Positions 8,763 through 17,560 are shown, counted from the first letter of the stretch. The stretch is 64,000 nt of DNA from Mycolicibacterium goodii (GCF_022370755.2 NZ_CP092364.2:4774001-4838000), one strand, 5' to 3'. The notes: generated by a model from the sequence alone, not told the origin. Numbers and translations are program-made.

Positions 8763-9215
8763 CTACCAGTTCCAGACGGTCGGGTCGACGGCTGGATAGT
8801 CCGGGCAGTTCTTCGTACCGTGCGCGACGACGCCCTTGTTGTTGAAGAACAGTTTGGCCCAGTTCGGCCAGCGCCACGACATCTGTTCGAAGAACGCATC
8901 GGTGGCCATGTTCTCCGAGTACTGACGACGGCCCGCATAGTCCAATGAGAAGAACCAGTAGATGCGGTCGCGGGCGCCCTGCTGATCGGCGGCCGGCTTG
9001 TTGTTGTAGTCGATCATGTAGCGCTCGTAGTACACCGGATTGGTGTCCCGCACCGCCGCCATGTACTGATCGACGGTGCAGGTGGTCCTGAGCATGTTGC
9101 TCGGGATCGGGTACTCGTCGGTGGCATCGGCGGCCGCGACGCCGGGGTTGAACATCACGGCCGTGAGTGCCGCGGTCGCGGCGAGACCGGTGCCGGTGAA
9201 CTTCCTGCGACGCAT
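8763..9215 (-). CDS. secreted DUF5078-type protein similar to Rv0455c
   Basis: 150 aa with an N-terminal MRRRKFTG segment, hydrophobic core and AAADA cleavage region around residue 29, so it is exported. The mature part has just two cysteines (TTCTVDQ near 45 and TKNCPDY near 137), which could form a single disulfide, and the signature YYERYMIDYNN, WFFSLDYAGRRQYSE and FFNNKGVVAHGT. From memory this is the fold and sequence of Rv0455c, a periplasmic protein needed for mycobactin secretion with MmpL4/MmpL5. ATG 9215 follows GGGGAGGCAC. The gene lies 71 bp downstream of mmpL on the same strand, so co-transcription and a role in MmpL-mediated export are likely. Confidence 0.87.
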   Translation of the reverse strand: MRRRKFTGTGLAATAALTAVMFNPGVAAADATDEYPIPSNMLRTTCTVDQYMAAVRDTNPVYYERYMIDYNNKPAADQQGARDRIYWFFSLDYAGRRQYSENMATDAFFEQMSWRWPNWAKLFFNNKGVVAHGTKNCPDYPAVDPTVWNW

Positions 9216-9286
9216 GCTTTGTGCCTCCCCAGCGGCCGTCGGTGGTGATGTCCTGCCCGTCCTGCGCCTCATGGGCGAGATGCGCA

Positions 9287-12181
9287 TCAGACGACAACCT
9301 CTCGCGGATGGCTCTGAATCTTGGGCCAGGGCTGTGGTTTCGGCCGCGGCCGTACCCGTTGTGGCCACCAGAACCACCTGCCGAGCAACCCGGCGATCGA
9401 CGGTGTCATGAACGAGCGGATCACCAGGGTGTCGAACAACAGGCCCAGACCGATGGTCGTGCCGACCTGGCCCATGATCGTGAGGTCGCTGACCGCCATC
9501 ACCATCATCGTGAACGCGAAGACCATCCCGGCGGCGGTCACGGTAGAACCGCTGCCGCCCATCGCCCGGATCATGCCCGTGTTCAGCCCGGCGCCGATCT
9601 CCTCTTTGAGCCGGGACACGACCAGCAGGTTGTAGTCCGCGCCGACAGCCAACAGGATGATCACCGCCATCGGCAGCACCATCCAGTGCAGTTCGATCCC
9701 CAGCACGTGCTGCCACAGCAGCACCGAAACCCCGAACGACGCACCCAGCGAGAGCACCACCGTGCCGACGATCACCGCTGCGGCCACGATCGCGCGGGTC
9801 ATCAGCAGCATGATCAGGAAGATCAAGCAGATCGCGGCGATCCCCGCGATCATCAGGTCGTACTTCGTGCCGTCGGCCATGTCCTTGAACGTGGCCGCGG
9901 TGCCGCCCAGGTAGATGGTCGAACCCTCCAGCGGTGTGCCCTTGATCGCGTTCTTGGCCGCAGTCTTGATCGCGTCGATCCTCTCGATGCCCTCGGCAGA
10001 CATCGGATCACCCTCATGGTTGATGATGAACCGCACCGCGTGCCCGTCCGGTGAGAGGAACTGCTCCAAACCCTTTGCGAAATCCGGGTTCTCGAACGCT
10101 TCGGCAGGAAGATAGAACGAGTCGTCGTTCATCGCGTCGTTGAAGGCCTTGCCCATCTCGGTCGAGGTCTCGGCCATGATGCGCTGCTGCTCCTGCATAC
10201 CCTGCTGGGTCTGCTGCATGGTCAGCATCATCTCCCGCATGCTCACCATGGTCTGCTTCATCTCGGGCATGATCGCGATCATCTGCGGCATCAGCTCGTT
10301 GAGCCGATGCATCTGCGGCATCATCTCGTTCATGTCGGTGGTCATCACGTCCATGCCGTCGATGACGTCGAAGACCGACCGCAGCGACCAGCACATCGGG
10401 ATGTTGAAGCAGTGCGGTTCCCAGTAGAGGTAGTTTCGGATCGGCCGGAAGAAATCATCGAAATTGGCGATGTTGTCGCGCAGTTCCTCGATGTTGGCCA
10501 CCATGCCGTCCATGGACGCCACCATCTGGCTGGTGGTGTCGGCCATCTGTTCGGTGATGGCCTGCATCCGGTCCATGTTGTCGATGGTCTTCTGCATGTC
10601 CGCAACCTGTTTGGTCATATCGGCGGTGCGGTCGGCGTTGTACTTCTCGTTGAGCCGCTGCAGGGTGCTCTGCTGACTGATCATGTACGGGATCGAGGTG
10701 TTCTCGATCGGCGTGCCGTCGGGCCGGGTGATGGTCTGCACCCGACCGATGCCGTCGACCTGGAAAACTGCCTTGGCGATCTTCTCGATGACCAGGAAGT
10801 CGGCCGGGTTACGTAGGTCCCGGTCACTTTCGATCATCAGCATCTCCGGGTTCAACCGCGCCGGCGAGAAGTGCCGCTCGGCCGCCGCATAGCCCTGATT
10901 GGAGCTGATGTCGTCGGGCAGGTACAGACGATCGTTGTAGCTGGTCTTGTAACCGGGTAGCGCCAGCAGTCCGATGAGCGAGACCGCGATGGTGGTGATC
11001 AGGATCGGTCCAGGCCACCGGACCACCGCCGTACCCACCGAGCGCCAACCACGCACGCGCATGGAGCGCTTGGGATCGAGGAACCGGCCTGCGATGGTGA
11101 CGATGGCAGGACCGAACGTCATCGCGGTGACGATGAGCACCAGCATGCCGATGGCAAGCGGCACACCGAGGGTCTGGAAGTACGGCAACCGCGTGAAGCT
11201 CAGGCAGAACGTGGCGCCCGCGATGGTCAGGCCGGATCCCACGATCACATGTGCGGTGCCACCGAACATGGTGTAGTAGGCCGACTCTCGATCCTCGCCG
11301 CTGCCGCGCGCCTCCTGGTAACGGCCGACGAAGAAGATCGCGTAGTCGACGGCGATCGCGATCGCCAGCGTGACCAACAGCCCGGTCGCAAAGGTCGAGA
11401 GGCCGATGACGTCGTAGTAGCCGAGGAATGCCACCGCACCGCGGACCGTCAACAGGCTGACCACCACCATCAAGAGGATCAGCACCGTCGTCATGATCGA
11501 TCGGAAGATGACGAGCAGCATGATGATGATGACCAGGAAGGTCAGCGCCTCCACCATCCGCATGCTGCCGTGGCTGGCCTCGGTCTGCTCGGCGGTCATC
11601 GCCGCGGAACCGGTGACGAAGACCTCGACACCCTCGGGCGCGGGGATGCTCTCCACCATGTGCTTGACGGCTTCGACGGATTCCAACGACAGCGACTCGC
11701 CCTGATTGCCCGCCAGGTTGGCCGAGACGTAGACGGCCTTGCCGTCGCCGCTCTGCACACCGGACGCGGTCAGCGGATCACTCCAGAGGTCCTGCACATG
11801 CTCGACGTGCTTGGTGTCGGCCCGCAGCTTCTCGATCAGCTCGGAGTAGTAGCGGCGGGCGTCCTCGCCCAGCTTCTCCTGACCTTCCAGGACGATCATC
11901 GCCGAGCTGTTGGACGTGTATTCGCCGAACACCTGACCGATGCGCTCGGTGGCGATGACCGCAGGCGCCTCCTTCGGGCTCATGGACACCGACCGCATCT
12001 CGCCGACTGCCTCAAGCTGCGGCACCGCGATGTTCAGGAACGCGGCGATCGCGACCCAGATCAGGATGATCGGAATGGAGAGCTTGCGAAGGACGCGGGC
12101 GATCCGTCCGAAGTGTGCGCTCTCGTGCGCGGCCGGCGCGGTGATGGGCCCGGTGGGCGCGTCGTCGGCGTGCGCGCTCAT
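9287..12181 (-). CDS. mmpL: MmpL4/5-type RND transporter
   Basis: A 964-aa MmpL protein. TM1 is near residues 35-55, followed by a first periplasmic domain, TM2-6 with the proton-relay Asp-Tyr pair near 279-280 (AVDYAIFF), a long second loop, and TM7-12 with the second pair in GADYNLL. The second loop holds a methionine- and glutamine-rich coiled coil (MEQ/MM-rich, about residues 480-680), the hallmark of the MmpL4/MmpL5 branch that exports siderophores and related lipids or drugs. The start overlaps the mmpS stop by 4 bp. An Rv0455c-like gene follows. The substrate is unknown; siderophore or glycolipid export are the leading options. Confidence 0.95.
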   Translation of the reverse strand: MSAHADDAPTGPITAPAAHESAHFGRIARVLRKLSIPIILIWVAIAAFLNIAVPQLEAVGEMRSVSMSPKEAPAVIATERIGQVFGEYTSNSSAMIVLEGQEKLGEDARRYYSELIEKLRADTKHVEHVQDLWSDPLTASGVQSGDGKAVYVSANLAGNQGESLSLESVEAVKHMVESIPAPEGVEVFVTGSAAMTAEQTEASHGSMRMVEALTFLVIIIMLLVIFRSIMTTVLILLMVVVSLLTVRGAVAFLGYYDVIGLSTFATGLLVTLAIAIAVDYAIFFVGRYQEARGSGEDRESAYYTMFGGTAHVIVGSGLTIAGATFCLSFTRLPYFQTLGVPLAIGMLVLIVTAMTFGPAIVTIAGRFLDPKRSMRVRGWRSVGTAVVRWPGPILITTIAVSLIGLLALPGYKTSYNDRLYLPDDISSNQGYAAAERHFSPARLNPEMLMIESDRDLRNPADFLVIEKIAKAVFQVDGIGRVQTITRPDGTPIENTSIPYMISQQSTLQRLNEKYNADRTADMTKQVADMQKTIDNMDRMQAITEQMADTTSQMVASMDGMVANIEELRDNIANFDDFFRPIRNYLYWEPHCFNIPMCWSLRSVFDVIDGMDVMTTDMNEMMPQMHRLNELMPQMIAIMPEMKQTMVSMREMMLTMQQTQQGMQEQQRIMAETSTEMGKAFNDAMNDDSFYLPAEAFENPDFAKGLEQFLSPDGHAVRFIINHEGDPMSAEGIERIDAIKTAAKNAIKGTPLEGSTIYLGGTAATFKDMADGTKYDLMIAGIAAICLIFLIMLLMTRAIVAAAVIVGTVVLSLGASFGVSVLLWQHVLGIELHWMVLPMAVIILLAVGADYNLLVVSRLKEEIGAGLNTGMIRAMGGSGSTVTAAGMVFAFTMMVMAVSDLTIMGQVGTTIGLGLLFDTLVIRSFMTPSIAGLLGRWFWWPQRVRPRPKPQPWPKIQSHPREVVV

Positions 12182-12606
12182 GCGGACTTCACGATGCAGA
12201 AGGTCTGGACGTTGGTACCGGTGGAGGTGCGCTCGTCTTTGACCTCACCGTCGACGGTGACGCGGCACCCGAGAAAACTGGTCTTGCCCTGTGCCACGAT
12301 GTTCGCCGCGGCCGAGGGCTCGGTGGTCTGCAATGTGACAGACCACGGCAGGATGGCGCCGTCGACCCGCTGCGGCTCTCCTTCGAGATCGACATAGTTC
12401 ACATCCACGGCAGCCCCTTCCGGACCAAAGATCTCGTACGTCAACACTTTCGGATCGAACGGCTCGGGATCGTTCGCGAACTCCACCGGCGTGGTCAGCG
12501 GCGGGTTTGATGCGAAAACTCCGCGGATGCGGTCGACGGTGAACCCCGCGACGCCGATCACCACCACGGCGACCAAGGGCAACCACACCCGCTTGAGCAA
12601 TTGCAT
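12178..12606 (-). CDS. mmpS: MmpS family membrane accessory protein
   Basis: 142 aa. A single N-terminal membrane anchor ([17 protein letters not shown], residues about 7-23) is followed by a periplasmic beta domain with [18 protein letters not shown] and the closing [13 protein letters not shown] strand containing one of two cysteines. MmpS proteins partner the MmpL encoded immediately downstream; the genes overlap by 4 bp. ATG 12606 is chosen because AAAGGAGAGCGTTG precedes it; upstream in-frame codons are unlike MmpS proteins. Its promoter region holds two palindromes and a CRP-like site. Confidence 0.93.
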   Translation of the reverse strand: MQLLKRVWLPLVAVVVIGVAGFTVDRIRGVFASNPPLTTPVEFANDPEPFDPKVLTYEIFGPEGAAVDVNYVDLEGEPQRVDGAILPWSVTLQTTEPSAAANIVAQGKTSFLGCRVTVDGEVKDERTSTGTNVQTFCIVKSA

Positions 12607-12807
12607 CAACGCTCTCCTTTCGCCCTGCCGGCGTTCTCGGGGCCCGAATCCGATGACGAACCTGGGTAACAGCTGGGAACAAGTTATACGCAGGACAAAC
12701 TTGAGACAAGCCGATCGGCTAGGTGAAATTAGACATGTCGCTATATTGCGCCCTGCCGCACGGTGAATGAGATCACGACACCAATACCTGTGTGGGCCAG
12801 AGCACAC
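12607..12807 (-). promoter_or_regulatory. mmpS-mmpL promoter region with two palindromes
   Basis: Read on the minus strand, TTGTCT and TATAAC (15-nt spacing) form a possible promoter. Two operator-like palindromes overlap it: a perfect 12-mer AGCCGATCGGCT at 12709-12720, and CAAGTT-N12-AACTTG at 12680-12703. A GTGA-N6-TCAC site lies at 12763-12776. No regulator gene is adjacent, so control would be by a distant factor. The promoter assignment is by eye and uncertain; the palindromes are directly visible. Confidence 0.5.
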
Positions 12808-12839
12808 AAAAACGGCCCCGATCGTCCGATCGGGGCCGT
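12808..12839 (-). terminator. rho-independent terminator after the pitA-side genes
   Basis: A strong hairpin with arms ACGGCCCCGATC and GATCGGGGCCGT (12812-12839, 4-nt loop). On the minus strand it is followed by TTTTTG (12808-12812 read in reverse), a proper U-tract. It lies about 50 bp past the stop of the minus-strand DUF3349 gene and upstream of the mmpS promoter, so it should insulate the two units. Confidence 0.85.
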
Positions 12840-12888
12840 CTTGAACGCTTGTTCGCCGAGTTCTAGCTCAGCACAAGCGATTTGGGCA

Positions 12889-13197
12889 TCATCGCACCGG
12901 CATCGCCAACGGCCAACCCACCGACGCCAGCCGGGCGGCCACCTGGTTGATCTCGTCGGCGATCGGTTCCTTCTCGATGATCTGGTGCACGGCATCGCGG
13001 ATGTGCTCGTCCGTCACCGGGCTCTCACCGTCGCTGGAGCGCAGGATTGCCTGGACGGCGCGCACCACCTCGTCCTCGGTCAGCGAGCGCTTCAGCAGCG
13101 CCAGCAATGCGAAATAGTCTTTCGGCGGAACGCCCTCGGGGTAGCCCTTGCGCAGCCAACCCAGGACGTTGTCCATGAATGTCGCGGTCTCGGTCAT
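12889..13197 (-). CDS. DUF3349 protein (Rv0543c-like)
   Basis: A 102-aa small, mostly helical protein with no signal peptide or membrane segment. The family signature is GYPEGVPPKDYFALLALLKR near residues 18-37, and the end is VGWPLAMPV. By gene order it matches Rv0543c, a structurally solved protein of unknown function (from memory). A paralogue with the same GYPEGVP and GWPL boxes is encoded at 15047-15385 on the other side of pitA. ATG 13197 begins 1 nt after the stop of the small membrane-protein gene, so the two are probably co-translated. A terminator follows. Confidence 0.87.
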   Translation of the reverse strand: MTETATFMDNVLGWLRKGYPEGVPPKDYFALLALLKRSLTEDEVVRAVQAILRSSDGESPVTDEHIRDAVHQIIEKEPIADEINQVAARLASVGWPLAMPVR

Positions 13198-13198
13198 G

Positions 13199-13477
13199 TC
13201 ACTTCCTCGGCAGGAACGGGAACAGGTCGACACCGGTGTGGTGAATGATCGTGCCGCGGGTGATCCACAGGATCGCGACGACGATCACGGCACCGACGAA
13301 CACGAACAGCGCCACGCCGAGGAATCGCAACGCCGGATGGCGGGTCGCTGCGGTGCCGTCGGCGCCGGCTTCCGGCCCGGCGAACGCCAACAGTCCGGTG
13401 GCGAACAGGGCGGGCAGGCCGGCACCGAGAATCAGTCCGACCACCAGGACCTTGAGGATGGATTCCAGGTAGGTCAT
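13199..13477 (-). CDS. small two-helix membrane protein (Rv0544c-like)
   Basis: 92 aa with two hydrophobic segments: about residues 8-32 (LKVLVVGLILGAGLPALFAT) and 53-73 (LGVALFVFVGAVIVVAILW), separated by a polar, Gly/Ala-rich loop. It has no recognised catalytic motif. Synteny (Rv0544c, between pitA and the DUF3349 gene) suggests a conserved unit with the phosphate transporter; a regulatory or assembly role is possible but unproven. It lies 42 bp after pitA and 1 bp before the DUF3349 gene. Confidence 0.82.
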   Translation of the reverse strand: MTYLESILKVLVVGLILGAGLPALFATGLLAFAGPEAGADGTAATRHPALRFLGVALFVFVGAVIVVAILWITRGTIIHHTGVDLFPFLPRK

Positions 13478-13519
13478 CGGCGTTCCTTCACGTCGTCAGG
13501 CAGGGCGTGGGTCATGGCG

Positions 13520-14776
13520 TCACACGCCCGCCGGGGTGGGGCGCTGGGAATCGTCGCGGGTGCTCGCCCGCACTTCGGCGGGGACGACCGAGTTGGTGGA
13601 CTCGTCCCAATCGGCGTTGACGTTGCTGTGGTCCACCTTCTGCTGCTGGGCGCGCCACCACATGTAGAAGGACAGGCCGACGAGCACGAGGAAGATCAGG
13701 CCGTCACCGGCGAGCGACGAGCCGGTGAGTGATTCGACGCCGTGGGACAGCCAGAACGCAAGGGCGCCGACGATGCCCGCCGCGGGCAGGGTCACCAGCC
13801 AGGCCACCGCCATGCGGCCCGCCACCGCCCAGCGCACCTCGGCACCGGGCTTGCCCACGCCGCTGCCGAGGATCGAACCGGTGGCGACGTGAGTGGTCGA
13901 CAGCGCCATACCGGCGGCACTGGAGCTCAAGATGATTGCGGCCGAAGACGCTTCGGCGGCCAGGCCCTGCGGGGACTCGATCTCGACGAGACCCTTGCCC
14001 AGCGTGCGGATGACCCGCCAGCCACCGAGGTAGGTGCCGAGGCCGATGGCCAAGGCGCACGACGCGATGATCCAGAACGGCAGGCCGTTCTCCTTGACGT
14101 CGCCCGAGAGGTGTCCGGTGGTGATGAGTGCGAGTGCGATCACGCCCATGGTCTTCTGCGCGTCGTTGGTGCCGTGTGACAGCGCCACGAGCGAGGCCGT
14201 CGCGATCTGGCCCCAACGGAAGCCTTGTTCGCGGCGCTTCTGCGCGACATTGCGGGTGATGCGGTAAACCAGCCACGTACCACAGGCGGCCACCAGGCAC
14301 GCGATGACGGGCGCGGCGACGGCCGGGATCAGCACCTTCTGCGTGACGCCGGCCCAGTTCACGCCGGCCAGACCGATCGCGGCCAGACCGGCGCCGATCA
14401 AACCCCCGAACAGGGCGTGCGACGAGCTCGACGGGATGCCGAACAACCACGTCAGCAGATTCCACAGGATGCCGCCGATGAGGCCCGCGAAGATGATCGT
14501 CAGCCCGGTGGAGGCGTCGATCGAACCGACGAGCTGACCGGACGAGGAATCCTGGATCTTGAGCACCGAGCTGGTGACGGTGATGGCGACCTCGACCGAG
14601 AGGAACGCTCCGACGAGGTTCAGCACACCGGCCAGCAGCACAGCGGTCTTCGGCTTGAGCGCACGGGTTGCGATCGAGGTGGCCATCGCGTTGCCGGTGT
14701 CATGGAAGCCGTTGGTGAAATCAAAGGCGAGTGCGGTTGCTATCAGCAGCACCAACACGACAAGCTCTGCGCTCAT
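13520..14776 (-). CDS. pitA: PitA-type inorganic phosphate transporter
   Basis: 418 aa. A low-affinity metal-phosphate:proton symporter of the PiT (PHO-4) family in the cytoplasmic membrane. Both signature repeats are visible: the N-terminal DFTNGFHDTGNAMATSIATRA near residues 19-40 and the later SHGTNDAQKTMGVIALAL near 200-217, plus PSSSSHALFGGLIGAG near 115. About ten TM segments flank a short central loop. It is followed by the Rv0544c- and DUF3349-type genes on the same strand. The divergent upstream region (14777-15046) contains an 11-nt direct repeat resembling an actinobacterial Pho box. Confidence 0.94.
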   Translation of the reverse strand: MSAELVVLVLLIATALAFDFTNGFHDTGNAMATSIATRALKPKTAVLLAGVLNLVGAFLSVEVAITVTSSVLKIQDSSSGQLVGSIDASTGLTIIFAGLIGGILWNLLTWLFGIPSSSSHALFGGLIGAGLAAIGLAGVNWAGVTQKVLIPAVAAPVIACLVAACGTWLVYRITRNVAQKRREQGFRWGQIATASLVALSHGTNDAQKTMGVIALALITTGHLSGDVKENGLPFWIIASCALAIGLGTYLGGWRVIRTLGKGLVEIESPQGLAAEASSAAIILSSSAAGMALSTTHVATGSILGSGVGKPGAEVRWAVAGRMAVAWLVTLPAAGIVGALAFWLSHGVESLTGSSLAGDGLIFLVLVGLSFYMWWRAQQQKVDHSNVNADWDESTNSVVPAEVRASTRDDSQRPTPAGV

Positions 14777-15046
14777 GCCGCCAATTCTGCTGGATCGCGG
14801 ACGCTTTTGACCAGCGGCGAGCCCCCCTAAATGCTGCCTTTGACCTGCGTGTTTCCTGTATTGACGCGAGTGTTCACCGACTGTTCATCTGCTCGCCGTG
14901 ATGCGTTTGCCCCGCGCGTGGATCACGACCGCCGAGCACTGTGTGTTCGCTGTGAGCGCCGTCACCACATGGCGTCTGGTTATGTGGAATCCTCGGTGGA
15001 CAGAAGTCACCTGACCGCTCACTCGGTGCCGCCTCAGGAGTTCGCA
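14777..15046. promoter_or_regulatory. pitA / DUF3349-menE divergent intergenic region
   Basis: 270 bp without a gene. It holds an 11-nt direct repeat, GTTCACCGACT then GTTCATCTGCT (14872-14893), matching the layout of PhoP/RegX3 Pho boxes, and a GTGA-N6-TCAC site at 14951-14964 (TGTGA GCGCCG TCACC). Promoters for both directions must lie here. AGGAG at 15036-15040 is the ribosome site for the GTG at 15047. Confidence 0.6.
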
Positions 15047-15385
15047 GTGAACGCATTTCTCGCCAGGATCGCGGCCTGGCTCAGCGCCGGGTACCCCGAG
15101 GGTGTGCCCGGGCCGGACCGCGTCCCACTGCTGGCCCTGCTGACCCGTCGACTCACCAACGACGAGATCAGGGCCATCGCGGAGGATCTCGAGAAACGAC
15201 CCCACTTCGACCACATCGACATCGGCGTGCTGATCACCCAGATGACCGACGAGATGCCACGTGAAGAGGACATCGAACGCGTGCGCAGGCACCTCGCGTT
15301 GCAAGGGTGGCCGCTCGACGACCCGCGCGACGGCAAGGAACGCGGGCCCGAGGGGACCGACGGCGAACCAGGAGGCCCGCGATAG
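15047..15385 (+). CDS. DUF3349 protein, second paralogue
   Basis: 112 aa, related to the product of 12889-13197: GYPEGVPGPDRVPLLALLTRR near residues 15-35 and QGWPLDD near 88. The C-terminal 20 residues are polar and Gly/Glu-rich. GTG 15047 is chosen for the AGGAG 7 nt upstream. The stop TAG at 15383-15385 overlaps the putative start of menE, implying coupling. Having one paralogue with pitA and one with menE suggests duplication of an ancestral gene in the Rv0543c position; function is unknown. Confidence 0.85.
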   Translation: MNAFLARIAAWLSAGYPEGVPGPDRVPLLALLTRRLTNDEIRAIAEDLEKRPHFDHIDIGVLITQMTDEMPREEDIERVRRHLALQGWPLDDPRDGKERGPEGTDGEPGGPR

Positions 15386-16521
15386 CCGTCCTGCGCCCCG
15401 TCGCGGTCGATGCGTCGGCCGCCGGCCTGCTGTCGGTGCTCGAGGATCTGCTGAGCGGTGGCGGTTCGGCGATCTTGCCGGTGCCTGCTGCAGACGAGCG
15501 CCGGACCGAGCTGTTGACGACCACCCTGCGCGCCGGTGAACCCATCGACGACGACGTCGCCGTCGTGATCTCGACGTCGGGCACGACGGGAACGCCCAAG
15601 GGAGCACTGCTCACGCGCAGCGCCCTGGTCGCGAGCGCCGAGGCCACCTACGAGCGTCTCGGCGGGGCCGGTCGCTGGCTCCTGGCGCTGCCCGCGTACC
15701 ACATCGCCGGGTTGCAGGTGCTGGTGCGCAGCACCGTCGCGGGCACCACGCCGGTGACGCTGCCGGCGGCGTTCTCCCCTGACGAATTGCCCTCGGCCAT
15801 CGCGCAATTGGGATCCGGCCGCAAATACGCGTCGATGGTGGCCGTCCAACTCGACAAAGCGCTGCGCGACCCGGCGGCGACCGCCGCCCTGGCCGAGCTC
15901 GACGCTGTGCTCATCGGGGGCGGGCCCATGCCCGCGGGCATGGGCGAACGCGCGGCGGCGGGCGGCGTCCGGGTGGTCCGCACCTACGGGATGAGCGAGA
16001 CCGCCGGCGGGTGCGTGTACGACGGCGTGCCGTTGGCCGGGGTGACCGTGCGCATCGAGGACTCACGCATCCTGCTCGGCGGCGCCACCGTCGCCAAGGG
16101 CTACCGCAATCCGACCGACCCTGACCCGTTCTGCGAGCCGGGCTGGTTCCGCACCGACGACCTTGGCCTCGTTGACGATTCGGGTGCGTTGCGCGTACTG
16201 GGCCGCGTCGACGACGCTGTGAGCACCGGTGGACTGACCGTGCTCCCCCAGCTCGTCGAGGCCGCGCTCGTGACGCATCCCGCGATCGCCGAGGCCGCGG
16301 TGTTCGGCGTGGCCGACGAACGCCTGGGCCAGCGTGTGGTGGCGGCCGTCGTGCTCGCCGCCGGAGCACAGCGAGCCGAACTGGATGAACTGCGCGCCCA
16401 CGTCGCGCAGACCCTCGACGCCACGGCGGCTCCACGTGAGCTCCACGTCGTCGACGAACTGCCCCGCCATGGCATCGGCAAACTGGACCGGCGGGCACTG
16501 GTGGCCCGGTTCGGCGGCTGA
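15382..16521 (+). CDS. menE: o-succinylbenzoate-CoA ligase MenE
   Basis: An ANL-superfamily adenylate-forming enzyme that activates o-succinylbenzoate with CoA, one step before MenB. Seen: the P-loop STSGTTGTPKGALL, the YGMSETAGG motif, the hinge-region GWFRTDDLG followed by GRVDD, and the C-terminal Lys in GIGKLDR. The start is uncertain. AGGAGG at 15370-15375 is ideally spaced from ATA at 15382, which also overlaps the preceding stop; no ATG, GTG or TTG is close. In-frame GTGs exist at 15307 (long, Arg-rich, overlapping) and 15436 (361 aa, near the M. tuberculosis length, but it would drop a conserved-looking N-terminus). Coordinates here follow the ribosome site. Confidence 0.88.
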   Translation: MAVLRPVAVDASAAGLLSVLEDLLSGGGSAILPVPAADERRTELLTTTLRAGEPIDDDVAVVISTSGTTGTPKGALLTRSALVASAEATYERLGGAGRWLLALPAYHIAGLQVLVRSTVAGTTPVTLPAAFSPDELPSAIAQLGSGRKYASMVAVQLDKALRDPAATAALAELDAVLIGGGPMPAGMGERAAAGGVRVVRTYGMSETAGGCVYDGVPLAGVTVRIEDSRILLGGATVAKGYRNPTDPDPFCEPGWFRTDDLGLVDDSGALRVLGRVDDAVSTGGLTVLPQLVEAALVTHPAIAEAAVFGVADERLGQRVVAAVVLAAGAQRAELDELRAHVAQTLDATAAPRELHVVDELPRHGIGKLDRRALVARFGG

Positions 16522-16550
16522 AGGGGACATTCCGGTTGCGGCGCGCAGGC

Positions 16551-17177
16551 ATGATGGAACACATGCGCCAAGAGGTCACCTCAATCGAAGAGCTGCGTGC
16601 CATCGTCGGACACCCCAACAAATACGTCGCCAACAAGGTCACCGCGCGGCTGTCTGAAGTACAGCAGGACTGGCTGGCCGCCTCACCGCTGTGTTTCGTG
16701 GCCACCACCGACGCCGAGGGGCGCGTCGACGTCTCGCCGAAAGGTGACCCGGCCGGATTCACCCGCGTCATCGACGACACCACGATCGCCATTCCCGAGC
16801 GCCCCGGCAACAAACGCGTCGACGGCTACCTCAACGTCCTTCAGCAACCCCACGTCGGCACGGTGTTCCTCATTCCCGGTCGCGGCGATACGTTGCGGAT
16901 CAACGGTACGGCCCGAATCCTCTCCGACGCCGAGTATTTCGACGATATGGCGGTGAACGGCAAACGCCCGATCCTGGCCTTGGAGATCAGCATCGAAGAG
17001 GTTTTCTTCCACTGCGCCAAGGCATTTCTGCGATCCGATGCGTGGAAACCCGAGACGTGGAATCCGTCCGCGGTGCCGTCGGTCGCGCAATTGGTCAAGG
17101 CGTTCAAGCCGGACATGAGCGACAAAGAACTCGACGCGTACTACGCCGAGGACAACATCCGCAAGGTCCTCTACTGA
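16551..17177 (+). CDS. pyridoxamine 5'-phosphate oxidase-family flavin protein
   Basis: About 208 aa with an FMN-binding split-barrel. Typical landmarks are LCFVATTDAEGRVDVSPKGD near residues 46-65, the IPERPGNKR strand near 84 and the VFFHCAKAFLRSDAW stretch near 146-160, characteristic of the MSMEG/TIGR04025-like subfamily of PPOX proteins. The reaction and the bound cofactor (FMN, F420 or heme) cannot be told. Alternative starts at 16536 (TTG) and 16563 (ATG) change only the first few residues. It begins 30 bp after menE and may be read on the same transcript. Confidence 0.83.
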   Translation: MMEHMRQEVTSIEELRAIVGHPNKYVANKVTARLSEVQQDWLAASPLCFVATTDAEGRVDVSPKGDPAGFTRVIDDTTIAIPERPGNKRVDGYLNVLQQPHVGTVFLIPGRGDTLRINGTARILSDAEYFDDMAVNGKRPILALEISIEEVFFHCAKAFLRSDAWKPETWNPSAVPSVAQLVKAFKPDMSDKELDAYYAEDNIRKVLY

Positions 17178-17560
17178 CCCGGTTTCACCGTCACTGTGCA
17201 GCGTCGGCCGCAATTCGGCGTGATTTTCACCGCTGGTGAACAACCGGCGCCGCGATTGCACACTCGATGAATGACCGGCCGTTGGCGGCCACCAGGTGAT
17301 GGCAAAGACGACACGTGATCTCACCGAGGTCAGCGTTCACCTGCAATGACGTGTCGAACACCGTCGACGTGCTCATTTGTGACAAATGAATCAGGTGTCT
17401 CAAATTGCGGAGAAATCCTCCGACGCGGCCACGATTTCGCCTCCTCGGCAGGCGATCTGTGGTGGCGCGACAAGAGTTCCGGCTGCACGCTGGAACCAAG
17501 TACTTCCGCGACACGGTAGGCTTCGCAACAAAAACATTCACCGACATCGGAGGAAGCTGC
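17178..17560. promoter_or_regulatory. long upstream region of the Lsr2 paralogue with palindromes
   Basis: 383 bp. A perfect palindrome TCATTTG-TGA-CAAATGA sits at 17373-17389, and TTCACC-GCT-GGTGAA at 17226-17240. A possible 49-codon minus-strand frame (17227-17376) lies here and its start overlaps the first palindrome. A ribosome site (GGAGGAAGC, 17549-17557) precedes the Lsr2-type gene. The region is longer than usual for this genome and looks regulatory. Confidence 0.45.
17227..17376 (-). CDS. possible 49-aa small protein
   Basis: A short frame beginning MSTSTVFDTS with a CRLCHH cluster and a further Cys (FIECAI), which could in principle bind a metal. I do not recognise it. There is no convincing ribosome-binding site, the start codon lies inside a perfect palindrome, and nothing else in the region supports it. 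It may be a chance frame. Confidence 0.2.
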   Translation of the reverse strand: MSTSTVFDTSLQVNADLGEITCRLCHHLVAANGRSFIECAIAAPVVHQR

